Of a DNA stretch of 64,000 nt, positions 36,201 through 48,699 are shown piece by piece; position 1 is the stretch's first letter, and every line of letters starts with the position of its first letter. Under the pieces are notes generated by a model, which saw only the letters and a program-made list of their open reading frames with translations, was not told the DNA's origin and ran no database searches. This DNA is from Hippophae tibetana. Lineage: Eukaryota; Streptophyta; Magnoliopsida; Rosales; Elaeagnaceae. The stretch covers positions 38,373,169 through 38,437,168 of the forward strand of contig CM072805.1 of assembly GCA_037013495.1 (NCBI GenBank), in the 5' to 3' direction. The position numbers and the translations under genes are program-made.

Positions 36201-37617
36201 GATGGTAGGATGCAAGTGGATTTTCTCCATTAAGTATAAAGCAGATGGGTTAGTTGATCGATACAAGGCGAGGCTTGTAGCAAAAGAATATACACAGAAA
36301 CACGGGATAGATTATCAAGAAACCTTCTCACCTGTGGCTAAACTAAAAACCGTTAGAGTCTTGTTATCTCTTGCGACAAATTTAGATTGGCCATTGCACC
36401 AACTTGACGTAAAAAATGCTTTCTTTCATGGTGATCTTGAAGAAGAGATTTACATGGATATCCCACCAGGATATACTGTTACATCAGGAAAAGCAACTGC
36501 ATGTAGATTACAACTAGCATTGTATGGACTAAAACAATCACCTAGAGCATGGTTTGGTAGGTTGAGTTCAGCAATGAAGAAATATGGGTTTCAACAAAGC
36601 AACTCTGATCATACTCTTTTCCTAAAACATCGATTAGGGAAGATAACAGCCCTTATAGTCTATGTAGACGACATGATCATTACAGGGGATGATAAAGAAA
36701 AATCTCTAAGCTTCAAGAACAACTGTCAAATGAGTTTGAAATGAAGAATTTGGGAGGGCTCAAGTACTTCTTAGGTATTGAGGTAACAAGATCAAAACAA
36801 GGCATATGTCTTTCCCAAAGAAAATATACTCTGAACCTACTGGCAGAGGCAGGACTACTAGATTGTAAACCTGTCGATATTCCAATGGTTCAAAATCATA
36901 AACTCGGAGAATATGTGGACCAAGTACCAGCAGATAAACAGAGATATCAACAGTTAGTAGATAAACTCATATATTTATCTCATACTCGACCTGATATTGT
37001 TTATGTTGTGAGTGTCGTGAGTCAGTTCATGCACTGCCCAAGTGAAGACCATATGGATGCGGTCATGCGAATACTTCATTACTTAAAATCCTACCCTGGC
37101 AAAGGACTTATGTTTTCAAAGAATGGTCAATTGGAAGTCCTTGGATATACAGATTCAGACTGGGCAGGGAATATGAAGGATAGGAAATCTACTACTGGGT
37201 GCTTTACTTTTTGTGGGGGGCAATCTTGTTACATGGAGGAGCAAGAAGCAAAAGGTAGTTGCCTTATCTAGTGTTGAAGCTGAATTTCGAGGAATGGTCA
37301 AGGGAATATGTGAACTCCTTTGGTTGAAAAAACTTCTAACTGAGATTGGTGTTGCTCCTAACTCTGAAATGAACTTATTTTGTGATAACAAAGCAGCCAT
37401 TGCCATCTCTCACAATCCAGTTCAACATGATCGCACGAAGCACGTTGAAGTGGATCGGAACTTCATCAAACAAAATCTTGAAGAAAAGATTATTAAGCTT
37501 CCATTTGTTAAATCAGAAGATCAATTGGCTGATATACTCACAAAATCTGTGTCTGTTAGGAACTTTTACAACACACTTGACAAGTTTGGCATAAGAGACA
37601 TATATGCACCAACTTGA
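33250..37617 (+). pseudogene. Copia gag-pol polyprotein remnant
   Basis: From the ATG at 33250, gag (copia-type gag_3 pattern near residues 45-60) leads to a CCHC knuckle (about 34108-34150). The aspartic protease active site is DSGA (about 34348). Next come the integrase GAG-pre region (about 34735), integrase and reverse transcriptase, with YVDD at about 36660. RNase H begins near 37150 and the reading frame ends at 37617. Nine in-frame stops (33514, 33877, 34651, 34954, 34966, 35005, 35077, 35134, 36124) and two frame changes (near 36700-36740 and near the G-run at 37215) break the frame. The polyprotein is not functional; any movement would need proteins from another copy. Confidence 0.93.
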
Positions 37618-37624
37618 GGAGGAG

Positions 37625-37833
37625 TGTTGGCGTGTGCAGTGAAAGTGGCAAAAAGCAAAGTTAATGGAGTTAGGAAATGACAGACAATGTGGTTAGTGAA
37701 TCAGAAATTAGGGAAGTAAAACAACTGTTAGGGTTAGAGTTTATATTCCTTTTCATTAGTATACATAGGAGGAGTTTTTGTACAGAAAAGAAGAGAACAG
37801 AAATTACAGAAATAAACTCAGAATAATTTGACA
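37625..37833 (+). repeat. Copia 3' LTR
   Basis: 209 bp, directly preceded by the purine tract GAGGAGGAG (37616-37624) and followed by the GGATT target duplication. Confidence 0.95.
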
Positions 37834-38918
37834 GGATTGGCAACAAGAGACAAGTGAATTCTCTTCCCACCTCTAGTTGTTCTATCATAAGAAGTTCCCA
37901 AATGATACTTGACATCACCAGTTCTAGTGTAGAGCCCATCTTCGTCCACAGGCTTTGTACCACCACTAAATTGACTAAAAATTTGAGCCAATGGCTTCCG
38001 AACAACATTGCCTAATACATTAAGCCGTCCTCTATGAGGCATTCCAATAACTATGTTCTCGACTCCAAGAAAAGCAGCCCTATCAAACATCTCCTTCATC
38101 CCAGGAATTAGAGTTTCTCCACCTTCAAGCCCAAATCTCTTTGATGTTTTCCACTTTTGGTCCAAGAACTTCTCAAAATGTGTGCTCCATATAAGTCTGT
38201 CGAGCATAACTTCACGTCGCTGCCAATTGTATTGCATTGGTGTGGGAGTTTCGATCTTATCTCTCAACCAGTTACACTTCTCACGGTCAGCAATGTGCGT
38301 GCACTCGAAACCAATGCTCCCACAATACGCTTGCTCAAGGAATGTCAAGATGGATCTAAGGGTTTGCACTGGCCAATTCTCAGACAAAAGCCAGCCATCC
38401 TCCAAACACCTAAAAAGAATTCCCTATCAAGATCAGCTTCATTGAAGCCATAAAAAGCAGGGTCCAAATCCAGTGGAATTTCCCGTTTTTCTAGACTTAA
38501 TGGATCCAATTTGGCTTTCATGTGGCTGTTAACCTGGTAAGCCCTCAAAAACAACAACAAACGCATACTCTTGAATTGTTTGGCTCGAAATTCCAGGGGA
38601 TTTCGAAGCCTGACCTACAAAATTTCTGAAGAAATTGTCCCATGACTCATCAACACTATTTGGATCAGATTCCCAATCCCTTTGAAGCTCTTCCAAATAG
38701 ACACTGCTCGTTCCATCTAAAAAGCTATCAGTTAGCCTAGACAGGGGCACTGGGCGAGGATCAGGGGCTGCTTGCGCCTTTGATTTGAAGACTGTGGTGT
38801 CAAAATGACGACTCTGAGAAGGAAGGAAACTAGATCTTGCTGCATATGATCCACCTTGAGATAGAGTTCTTCTGATAGCCAGCTTTGCCGCACTAGATCT
38901 AGCTCTAAACCATGCCAT
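37834..38918 (-). pseudogene. OGDH: 2-oxoglutarate dehydrogenase E1 pseudogene, 5' part
   Basis: The copy starts at 38918 with an Arg/Ser-rich, mitochondrial-type presequence (MAWFRARSSAAKLAIRR). It runs through the E1 N-terminal region (DSFLDGTSSVYLEELQRDWE), then EADLDREFFLGVW, the IADREKCNWLRDKIETPTP block and MPHRGRLNVLGNVVRKP to LSLVANP, where the copia element interrupts the exon. Two frame breaks are visible: a 2-base loss near 38567 (after SQTIQE) and a 1-base loss near 38398 (after WRMAGF). The remaining sequence is close to the family consensus, so decay is recent. An intact OGDH gene must exist elsewhere, since the enzyme is essential to respiration. Confidence 0.9.
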
Positions 38919-38924
38919 AGTACT

Positions 38925-41900
38925 GATTCAAGCTATCAAAAATCTAAATTTCAGCAATGTGTCCAGCAGTATGTAACCTCGATATCAAACATCTACGTTA
39001 TACCTCTCCAAATGTCTATGATTTATTTATTTATTAGCAGGCATAAGACCCATAATTTTCATAATCACGCAAACAATCCATCAAAATTCAATGAAAAAAA
39101 TAAGATAAAAAACTGACAAGCATCAACAAGATTTAACCAGTAAGAATTGAACAAAATAATTGTAAGCTTATTCTAATATATATAGTATCATTGAACACGC
39201 ACAAAGTGACGGAGATCACAATACTGTCGATAGCTTAAGAATAACGTCGATCGAATCACAATAATAACGAGATAAAAATCATATACAGGAATTAAAACAA
39301 GAAACAAATACCAACAGCTTTGAAACAAATAAGGAAACCTCAAATAACCACTCTGATTACAGAAAATGAAAATTCCTTACTCCAACAATGAAAGCTGAAA
39401 AAGAAATCAAAACTATATATGGAAAAACAAATGACTCCGAAATGAAAATGGGAGCTTTCAATTGTTTCGACAGGGAATACTTGTTAACTAAAAAAGTGAA
39501 AATCATTATTTATTTTTTAAATTAAAATAATAATATAATATAATTATATTAATTGTAATATTTAAATATAATATGTTGTTAAACAAAATATGTATTCATT
39601 TATAATTTAATAATAATTTAAACTCGATCAAATATAATAAATTATAAAATTTACCGAATCCGATTTACATTCAAACGAATTATATAATTTTAATCTAAAG
39701 TCGATCTAATTATAAAATTTATCAATTTAATTTGATTCAAATTTGATATATGAGATTAAATTTCTTCGTTTAAATAAATTGATTAAAATATATCATATAT
39801 ATTAATCATAGTTATATTAAATTAATTTTTTGTAATTAGTTTATAGCACGTGTTTGTTGACAAATTATCTAATATGATAAAACAAAATTTATTATAAATA
39901 TTTTAATAAAATAATTAATATTTAAAATATTATTTTTATTATAATTTACTTAAATAATTTATTTTATATTTTATTACATTTTAAAATTTATTTTTAATTT
40001 AATATAAAATAAAAAAATCAAATTACATAATTTTATAATTCAAAATTCAAAAAATAAATAAATAAATTGTTAATTATGGTTTAGATATACGTGTATTACA
40101 TTTCTATATAACCATAAGGTTTTTGTATTATTCAATAGATTTTAATGTAAAATGAATAACTATAAAAATTATATATACATTCTCTTTAATATTGTGTAAT
40201 AAATAAATCTTAAAGTTGAAAAAAATCAATTGGAAGGTTTCTTAAACCATGTTTCAAAATCGTTACAGGATAAAACATATTTAATTAGCTAAATTATGGG
40301 CAATTATTTGCTATAAGAGAACAATAAACACATAAAAAAGAATCTGAGTCATAGTCGCCAATTGGCCAATACTTCACTTAAGGTGAACTTCTACAATTAA
40401 GTAGAATCTGGATTATTAACACGTTAAATAGCAATCAATATTGAATCAGATTCTATACTATCGCCCAACAACCTACATCCAAGTTAAATCACAAATCCCA
40501 TTATGTTGCATCGAACTCAGTTGCCAAATGGGTAAAAGTGGTTATCATATGGTTAACTATAGACCAAATAATTCTTCGACTGGCATCGCTTATAATAGAA
40601 CTAAATTTGAACTTATTACATGTTATTGAAATTGTAACATCCACGTTAATCTTCAAATTACCTGATGGATGACTGTTTAGGTAGGTAATTAACCAATAAA
40701 ATTCTTCTAATAATGGAACAAACATGGGCAATACTGCATAGCTTACCTTGGAATAAACATATACTTATTACCTTCCAAATCTCACAACGATCGAACACCA
40801 TTAATTACATGGGTTTGGGCCTGTTTTTAAGTTATATATTTCTTAGGTTTAAGTGGAGTTATAAATTTAAGTGAAAGTTCAAAGATCGGATTTTAAAATT
40901 ATTTCATTATGAACCTACTTTTTTTTTGGACTTAAATCAAATTTTAAATTGAGTCGAACTAGCATGTTAACATTTTTTTTTTCTTTTCAACAAAACAAAT
41001 AGAATATTATATATATTTTTTACTGGTATCTGTCTCGGGCAATAACTTTTATTATTTCTATGAAAATATTTGTATTAGGTATAAATAAGTAATTAAATAA
41101 AATTATTGTATGTATAATTTTTATTTCAAATGATGAGATAAATAACAAAAATAGTCTCATAATTCAAGGTTTTGATACTATACTAGATCTTAAAATGGTT
41201 TAAGGAAGATCACGTTGGACTTAATTATAAGACTTCAAGTAGTTAAACCTAATAATGTCATGTCATTCAAGGTTTGTGCCTGTAAAACTAAAATTAGATA
41301 CCCACTTGCCTAAGAGTTGGGTTTGGTACAACCCATTTACAATTGAATACAGCCTATTTAGTAAATACTTTGAGCGGAAAGATTGTGTTTAAATTTAAAT
41401 TAGTATAGTTAACAATTCAATACTTAAACAAAAAACCTATAGTGCAAAAAACCAACTTTATAGTGCTAAAAAATAGAAAACCAACTACAATATTAGTATA
41501 GAAGGTTTAGAGTGTACTGTATTACTATTAAAGTGCAATGGAAAGTTAACTGTGTACATAATACTAAAAAATGCATATATTAATTGATTCCATTTTTGAT
41601 TTGATGTATAAGATTTTACAATTGAAATTACAAGTTGAAATCATATTACAGTAGTTTTTAAAAAAAACTTTGAAATTATGTCTTTAAAATGGTTGGTGTA
41701 TGCATTAATGCATGTGAAATAAAAAAAAACAAAAAAAAGTTGGTCTACAAAGGATATGCTTGGAAGATTCTCCCTCCACCATCATACTCCTACAAGAAGC
41801 CACTTGCAATTTTTTTGTTTCAAACCCATCTTTCTCATGCCCCAAAGAGAACTATATTTTCTTTCCTTCTCCATTTCTGTATTACGTCCATCTCCACAGA

Positions 41901-44370
41901 AACCATGGAAGCACTAGCTTCTTGTGATAATGGAACCAAAGATGATGATGAAGACGAAGATGATGATGATATATAAGAAAGACATCAAAGACGATGAAGA
42001 TTTTCATTTAATGGGCATGATGCTATCGACCAAGTTAGGGCAACTATGAATCTTTGGCAATATCCTCAGGCTACTATAATTTTATATTTATTTTCCTTCT
42101 CTTGCTTTGCTTTTTATGAAGAATGATCAAGTGCATGTAATCCAAGCTTTTGTGTTTTTTAGTGATATATCAAAACTCTGTTTCTTTTATACTTTGTTTT
42201 TCTTTATATTTTATTTTTTAAATAAATCATATATTACGTACGTGTTCACATATACATGTACATTGGAGGCTCAAATTCATTTCTTTCAATGCCCATTAAA
42301 AACATAGACATTGCATTACAATAAAATCGGTACTAATTATTCGTTTTAAGTTATTTGTTCGTCAGATGAACTGGTTAACCTTTTGATTTACATAAGTTGT
42401 GTGTTAAGTGTTTTTTTCCCTTCTTCCTTATGAAATTCGGCTCATTATCAACCTTAATAAAATGGTCTTCAGCATATATAACATATTAAAATAAAAGACT
42501 TTGTTTTTGGCATTTAAGTTTTAGCTCGATATGTAAAGACTTAAATACTCTCGTTACCTAATTGGTTAATAGTCTTTTGCATACTGGCACTTGCCTATTC
42601 CCATAAGTTATATAGTACTGTAAACTGTTTACCAAAAAAATATATATATATGGTACTGTAAACAGAGTAGGATGTTTTCATTGGAGATTTATTGAGCAAA
42701 ATTTGGTGTTAATTTTTATTAACTCATTAATCTGAGCTATTAATCAAACTCCATGCTTTTATCAATTGCCATTTTATTTAATATTGAAAACAAAATAAGA
42801 AAAAAATATATATATAGTAACAGATTTATTGCAAAAATATGCATTGAAAGTATCAAATTCATAATAATTGAGCCTAAAATTTTAAAATATTAACCAAATG
42901 GGAAACACCCAATCACCCATTATATTTAATTAATTTACATATTAATCCTAAATTATATCATAATATTATATTTAATTAATTTACATATTAATCCTAACAT
43001 ACACATAATTCAGGTTCATATTTTCTTTTCAATTTTCTTTTATTCGATATCTATTATTCATCATTTAATTTATTTCCTTTTCGAAGTAGCTCCTTAATTA
43101 ATATGTAACCTCAAACTAATTGTTAAAGTGCCAAAAACAAAAAATCCAACCAAGCATTGTTAGCTGTGACTTGTAAGTACAATAATACATGATAAAATCA
43201 TACAAATTTGACCAACTTTTTTTCAATAAAAAATATTTGTTCTTTGGTATAATTGAATACAAATTTTAATTTTAACATTTAAAAGCAAATCAAATAATTA
43301 TTTCTTAAACAATTTGTCCGCAAGCCTTTGTTTTTTTCTTTCTTTCTTTCTTTCTTTCCCATAAAAAGACCCACTTAGAACTTAAAATAAAATTTTCTCC
43401 GTTTTAAAATGATACCAACGATATCCTTTTTATATGATGACAAGTGGGCCCCGCGGCGGGGCGGAGTTGATTAAAATTAGATATACCATTATTATAGCAT
43501 CACTCGAGATTGATTCTTCCACATAATCTCCGAAATAACGCAAGCATATCTTTAAAGGGAGATAAGCATAAAGTTCTAGCCTTTGTTTTTTCTTCCTTCT
43601 TTCAATTTTTTTTTAAAAGTTTATGATACTAAATAAATTGGTTTTTTATTATTGTTGAAGTCATTTTGACATATTTATAATATTAATTGTATTAAATATT
43701 AGATAATCATATGAAAATTATATTATAATTACTTTAATAAAAAAAATAATAGTTAAAAGGCTGTTTATCAATGAAAAAAAATTGATTGTTTAGGAAAAAA
43801 CACAAAATAATTATTTCGGTAAAAAATATTCAAAAAATCCAACCAAATAAGTGGTCATAAAAATATGTTCATAGTAAAAAAAATGTTCTATTAAAAAATT
43901 ACTTTCATTTAAAAAAATTGATAAATGAACTTACAAACTACTCATTCAAGTTCATGAGTTCAAATGAAGTGTTCCTTTGAGTTGATGAACCAAGTGAATT
44001 AGACTTTTCGAAATCATGAGCTAAATGAGATAAATTTAAATGAGATGAGTAGGAATGAAAAGCTCTTTTGATACCATTATAATAACTACCGATAACTACC
44101 ATCTATTCATTTGCAAGATTACAAGTTAAATGAAATATGATGAGGCTGCAACGATCTTCCCATCAGTAGAATGGCTAAATCACATCAAAAGATGATGAGA
44201 TAAACATGCAAAAACAACATTGTGGCCCTAGAATATGTGAAAACAACTCATATAAGGACTTCAAACAGCACACAAAACAAAAGAAACATAATCTATTATT
44301 AATGTTCCGAGATATATCAAAATATTTCCTCCGAGAGTAAAACTCAAGTCTCAGTCTCATTTCTTGAAAA
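38925..44370. other. Intergenic region, no supported gene
   Basis: AT-rich DNA upstream of the OGDH copy and downstream of RPS15A. A leader-like CT/CA-rich stretch at about 41765-41900 precedes a 23-codon acidic frame (41905-41976, poly-Asp/Glu) that I cannot assign. A 34-bp segment is duplicated at 42919 and 42965 (ATTATATTTAATTAATTTAC...). A TTTC microsatellite lies at about 43336-43358 and a small GC-rich palindrome near 43448-43466. Confidence 0.45.
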
Positions 44371-44375
44371 CTAAC

Positions 44376-45280
<905 letters not shown>

Positions 45281-45795
45281 TCAGACTCAAATCAAAGATG
45301 ACAGGATATGGAGTGAGAAGAAGGTTTGATATAAATAACGAAATATGGTCATGCTTTTTCACATGTCACAACAAATAGCATCATTTGGTACCCAAAAAAA
45401 AAAAATTGGTCAAATCAGAAATTTTATTAAATCTGCTAGCTAGTACAATTCATAGCAAACTGCTCATTTTGTGCGTTCTCCAGTAGAACAGATGGCATAT
45501 GTTATTAGCTAAACTAATAACATTAAAACAGATACTTGGCATTGTTTAGCAGAATTTGGTATATTAAAATACAACAAATTTTAGATCGTTGAAAGCTCTT
45601 AAACATGGAATCTAACCAATCTAATGTCAATAATGAGCCACTGAAAGCCCTTAAGAAAAAAAAAACACTTTCAAGTTGCAATAAAGTACACAAGATCCTA
45701 CAACAGCGAACCATTTAAAGAATTACACCAATATATCCAAGCTGAGCCTCTTTTAGTGACCTGTTACATTAACCATATATATATACATATATATA

Positions 45796-46052
45796 AACAT
45801 GAAAAAAAGAGTAAAAAGTGTAAAGAAGAGAGAAAATGTATATTTATACATATCACAACTCTAATCATGTTTTACTAGCCTCCATTAATTATTTTATCGT
45901 GTCATGTGTGTTAAAATCTTTTTAGGTTTTGTAAAATAAAAAGTTATTGGTTGGTTCTTCATTAATTAAAACATGAAAGAAAATGATAAAAACTGTAAGG
46001 TGGAGAGAAAATATGTAATTATACATATCACAATTCTACTCATGTTTTATGG
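45796..46052. repeat. Diverged direct repeats in the RPS15A leader intron
   Basis: Copies at about 45796-45878 and 45970-46052 share AACATGAAA..., GAGAGAAAATxT, and TTATACATATCACAA followed by CATGTTTTA, 174 bp apart. They are probably remnants of a small insertion or a local duplication. Confidence 0.55.
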
Positions 46053-46729
46053 GTGTAATTTAAGATCAAACAAAAATTACTCCTACCAAACACCCATCTA
46101 GTAGACCTAAGGACATAACTTTATTGGGGCTACGCCTTGCTAATTTTTTACAAAAAAAAAATTATATGTATATTTTTAGTATTGAATATATATAATTTAT
46201 TTACAGTAATATCTATTACATTTATTTCTTGCTGCAAACATGTAAATAAAAATTACATAAAGTGAGAAATATATGTGCTTGGCATATATTGGTGATACTC
46301 AAGTAATTTATAGTCATGTATATTATATAAAAATATTTTTTTAAGTTTTGATTTATGATTCGGTGTAATTCAAAAATAATTTAAATATTTACTTTTGTCA
46401 AATTATTACAATGTAATTATCCAACATTATAAAAATAAAAATAATAATTATATGTATATATATAATCTTCAAATCTGAAAAGAAAAATTAAGACATTCCT
46501 AAACTTCAGCATCCAAAGAAGCTTAACTGAAGTGGGGGAAATCCAATAAGAATTTTTTTAAAATCAATTACTAATCTAGATAGACAAAACCAAAGATAAT
46601 CCATCAGGCACAAACAAACTATAGGTTGGAGAGAAAGAACTGAAAAGGACAACTTACTTGAACCGAACGTGTGAAATAATCATGAAACAAATCAAAAGGA
46701 AAGAGTGTAAGATCTGAATTGTTACTTAC

Positions 46730-46810
46730 CTTCGTCAACTATGCAGAGGCGTCTCCTAGAGATATAGCTTATGAAAGCTGGCGATCAGTGTTCGTGAGAA
46801 TACTGTTACT
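46730..46810 (-). other. RPS15A 5' UTR exon
   Basis: On the minus strand a CTCTAGGAGACGCCTCTGC leader ends with GAAG/GTAAGTAAC at 46729-46730, a strong donor. The upstream border is uncertain. Confidence 0.5.
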
Positions 46811-47157
46811 ATAACCTAGTTTTTTTGTGCTTATTTTGGACATTGGGATCGATTTGGAAATTACTATGTCACCACTTTGGGCCATTTTCGGCTTCCAGGC
46901 CCATGGTTTGAACCATTGAATGATGATGGGCTCAATTAAAGAGACCCATATTTTTCAAGTCGTAACTCGTGACGTAAGCTCTAAGCAGGTACTTCCGCCT
47001 GAAGCAATGACAAACTCGCCGCTAGTGACAAACTTGTCAACATCTCATTTGTTGAAAGCTAATCTATGTAGCATTGACGGTGACATTATAGCGCGACTCA
47101 CCAAACGCAGGACATCCACATTTTCAACTCGCAGCCCTCTTTCACCGAAGGCCTATC

Positions 47158-47193
<36 letters not shown>

Positions 47194-47248
47194 GCCCTAG
47201 ATTTTCTCAGCCTTTCTCGCACTGTCTGCTCCTATAATTTTCGGCAAA
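46810..47248. promoter_or_regulatory. Divergent promoter region between RPS15A and ADF, with CT-rich ADF leader
   Basis: The RPS15A leader (minus) and the ADF leader (plus) are separated by about 300 bases or less, so the promoters are shared or adjacent. A CT microsatellite of about 32 bases (47159-47190) lies 60 bases before the ADF start codon, a usual feature of plant 5' leaders. A long open frame in this stretch (46920-47237) has no family match and is probably chance. Confidence 0.5.
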
Positions 47249-48653
47249 ATGGTTAGCTCTTCCACTACTTCATGGTCTTTTTTTTTCTCTTTTTCCTTTG
47301 GATTTGTTCTCAACGGTTCTATGGTCGTTTTAAGTCAAAAATACTCCGATTCGTATTCGATCGGTGAAATATTTCGAGTATCTTTTATGAATTTGTTATA
47401 TTGGAAGATTGGTTAGGTTTTCAGTCGTTCATCGATCTGATTTTTTCCCCACGAAGGATATGTGAATCCCAAGAATTTGATTCTTTTATCTCTTATTAAT
47501 CTCATTAATGGATTTTCCCCTTCCATGACATCTTTTGATGAATTCGATGCAAACAAATTTGTGCTATTTTTCAGCCCTGTACTTGGTATGTGTATTTTAG
47601 GCTTGGCGGTATAAATTTTTGACGCATAAAGTTCAGGAATACATGTTAGTATTGATTTATTGACTTCCTGTTTATCAGCAAAATGGGTGCTTTGGGTCTC
47701 CTATTTTGCGTATGGCATTTTAAAATTTTTATGTCGCTTGGTTTACTGTGGTCAAAACGTTATTTAGATTTTAGACTATTCTCCTAGGAAACAGTATTGT
47801 CCAATAGTTTTTTTTTTAATAAAAATGTTGATTTTAAAGGGACATATTAAGGATAACTTTGCAAGTAGTTTACAATGTTAATTGTTAGGAGGGAATTCAT
47901 GTTTCTGAATTTGGGAAAGAATGTTCCATGATTTGAGATTATAGTTAGTGCAAAAGAAGAATGACCTTTGGAGTCGTAAAGCAATGGTTTTAGAAGTTTG
48001 GTAACTAACAAACTTCTTTTTCCTTTTTCTTTCAAGGATTTTTTTTTAATGATGCTTGGATTGAGAGTTGGGTTTTGACTTATTTGATATTTGATGCTTG
48101 CTTTCTTTTTTTCTCCTATTCCTACGTTCCAGGCAAATGCAGTTTCAGGTATGGCTGTGCATGATGAATGCAAGCTTAAGTTTCTAGACTTGAAGGCAAA
48201 AAGAACTTACCGCTTCATCGTCTTCAAGATTGAGGAAAAGCAGAAGGAAGTTATAGTGGAAAAGCTTGGTGAACCAACCGACAGCTATGAGAATTTTTCT
48301 GCCAGCCTTCCTGCTGATGAGTGTCGATATGCTGTGTATGACTTTGATTATGTAACTGCAGAGAACTGTCAGAAGAGCAGGATCATTTTCATTGCCTGGT
48401 ATGGTTACAGTTTTAGGGTTTCAGCCATTTTTTCATATTCTTTACCTTATCAGGGACGTTCTATAATTTTATGATGAGCATTTCCTCTTGATGTATGTGA
48501 AGGTCTCCTGACACTGCGAAAGTTAGAAGTAAAATGATCTATGCAAGTTCCAAAGACAGGTTTAAGAGGGAGTTGGATGGCATTCAAGTGGAGTTACAAG
48601 CTACTGATCCTACGGAGATGGGTCTTGACGTTATTAGAAGCCGCTCCAACTGA
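47249..48653 (+). CDS. ADF: Actin-depolymerizing factor (ADF/cofilin)
   Basis: Three exons (47249-47251, the ATG only; 48133-48398; 48503-48653) join to 139 residues, the standard plant ADF length. The product begins [15 protein letters not shown]. Ser6 is the residue that plant calcium-dependent kinases phosphorylate to block actin binding in studied members. The [14 protein letters not shown] block and the long actin-binding helix ([19 protein letters not shown]) are intact, and it ends [10 protein letters not shown]. The protein severs and depolymerises actin filaments in the cytoplasm. An ATG-only first exon with a long first intron (881 bp here) is characteristic of plant ADF genes, and that intron often enhances expression. 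No defects are seen. Confidence 0.96.
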
Positions 48654-48699
48654 TGTCAAGTGTCAGACTGTGGAATGGAGAGTCATCCTTTGTATCTGG

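Larger units (their letters stand above)
31946..37833 (+). mobile_element. Ty1-copia LTR retrotransposon, 5888 bp, full length but decayed
   Basis: Two 209-bp LTRs beginning TGTTGG and ending TTGACA bound the element, with GGATT duplicated on both sides (31941-31945 and 37834-37838). A primer site resembling initiator tRNA-Met follows the 5' LTR, and a GAGGAGGAG purine tract precedes the 3' LTR. Domain order is gag, protease, integrase, reverse transcriptase, RNase H, which defines copia. I count 8 differences between the LTRs by eye (about 4%), seven of them transitions. Using commonly cited plant substitution rates this suggests insertion on the order of 1-3 million years ago (inference). 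It lies antisense to, and inside an exon of, the OGDH copy. Confidence 0.96.

Noticed and set aside
46920..47237. 105-codon frame before ADF
   Set aside because: It lies in the divergent promoter and CT-rich leader; its C-terminal Ser-Leu run is just the microsatellite.
47847..48173. Minus-strand 108-codon frame
   Set aside because: It overlaps the ADF first intron and second exon in antisense and has no known domain.
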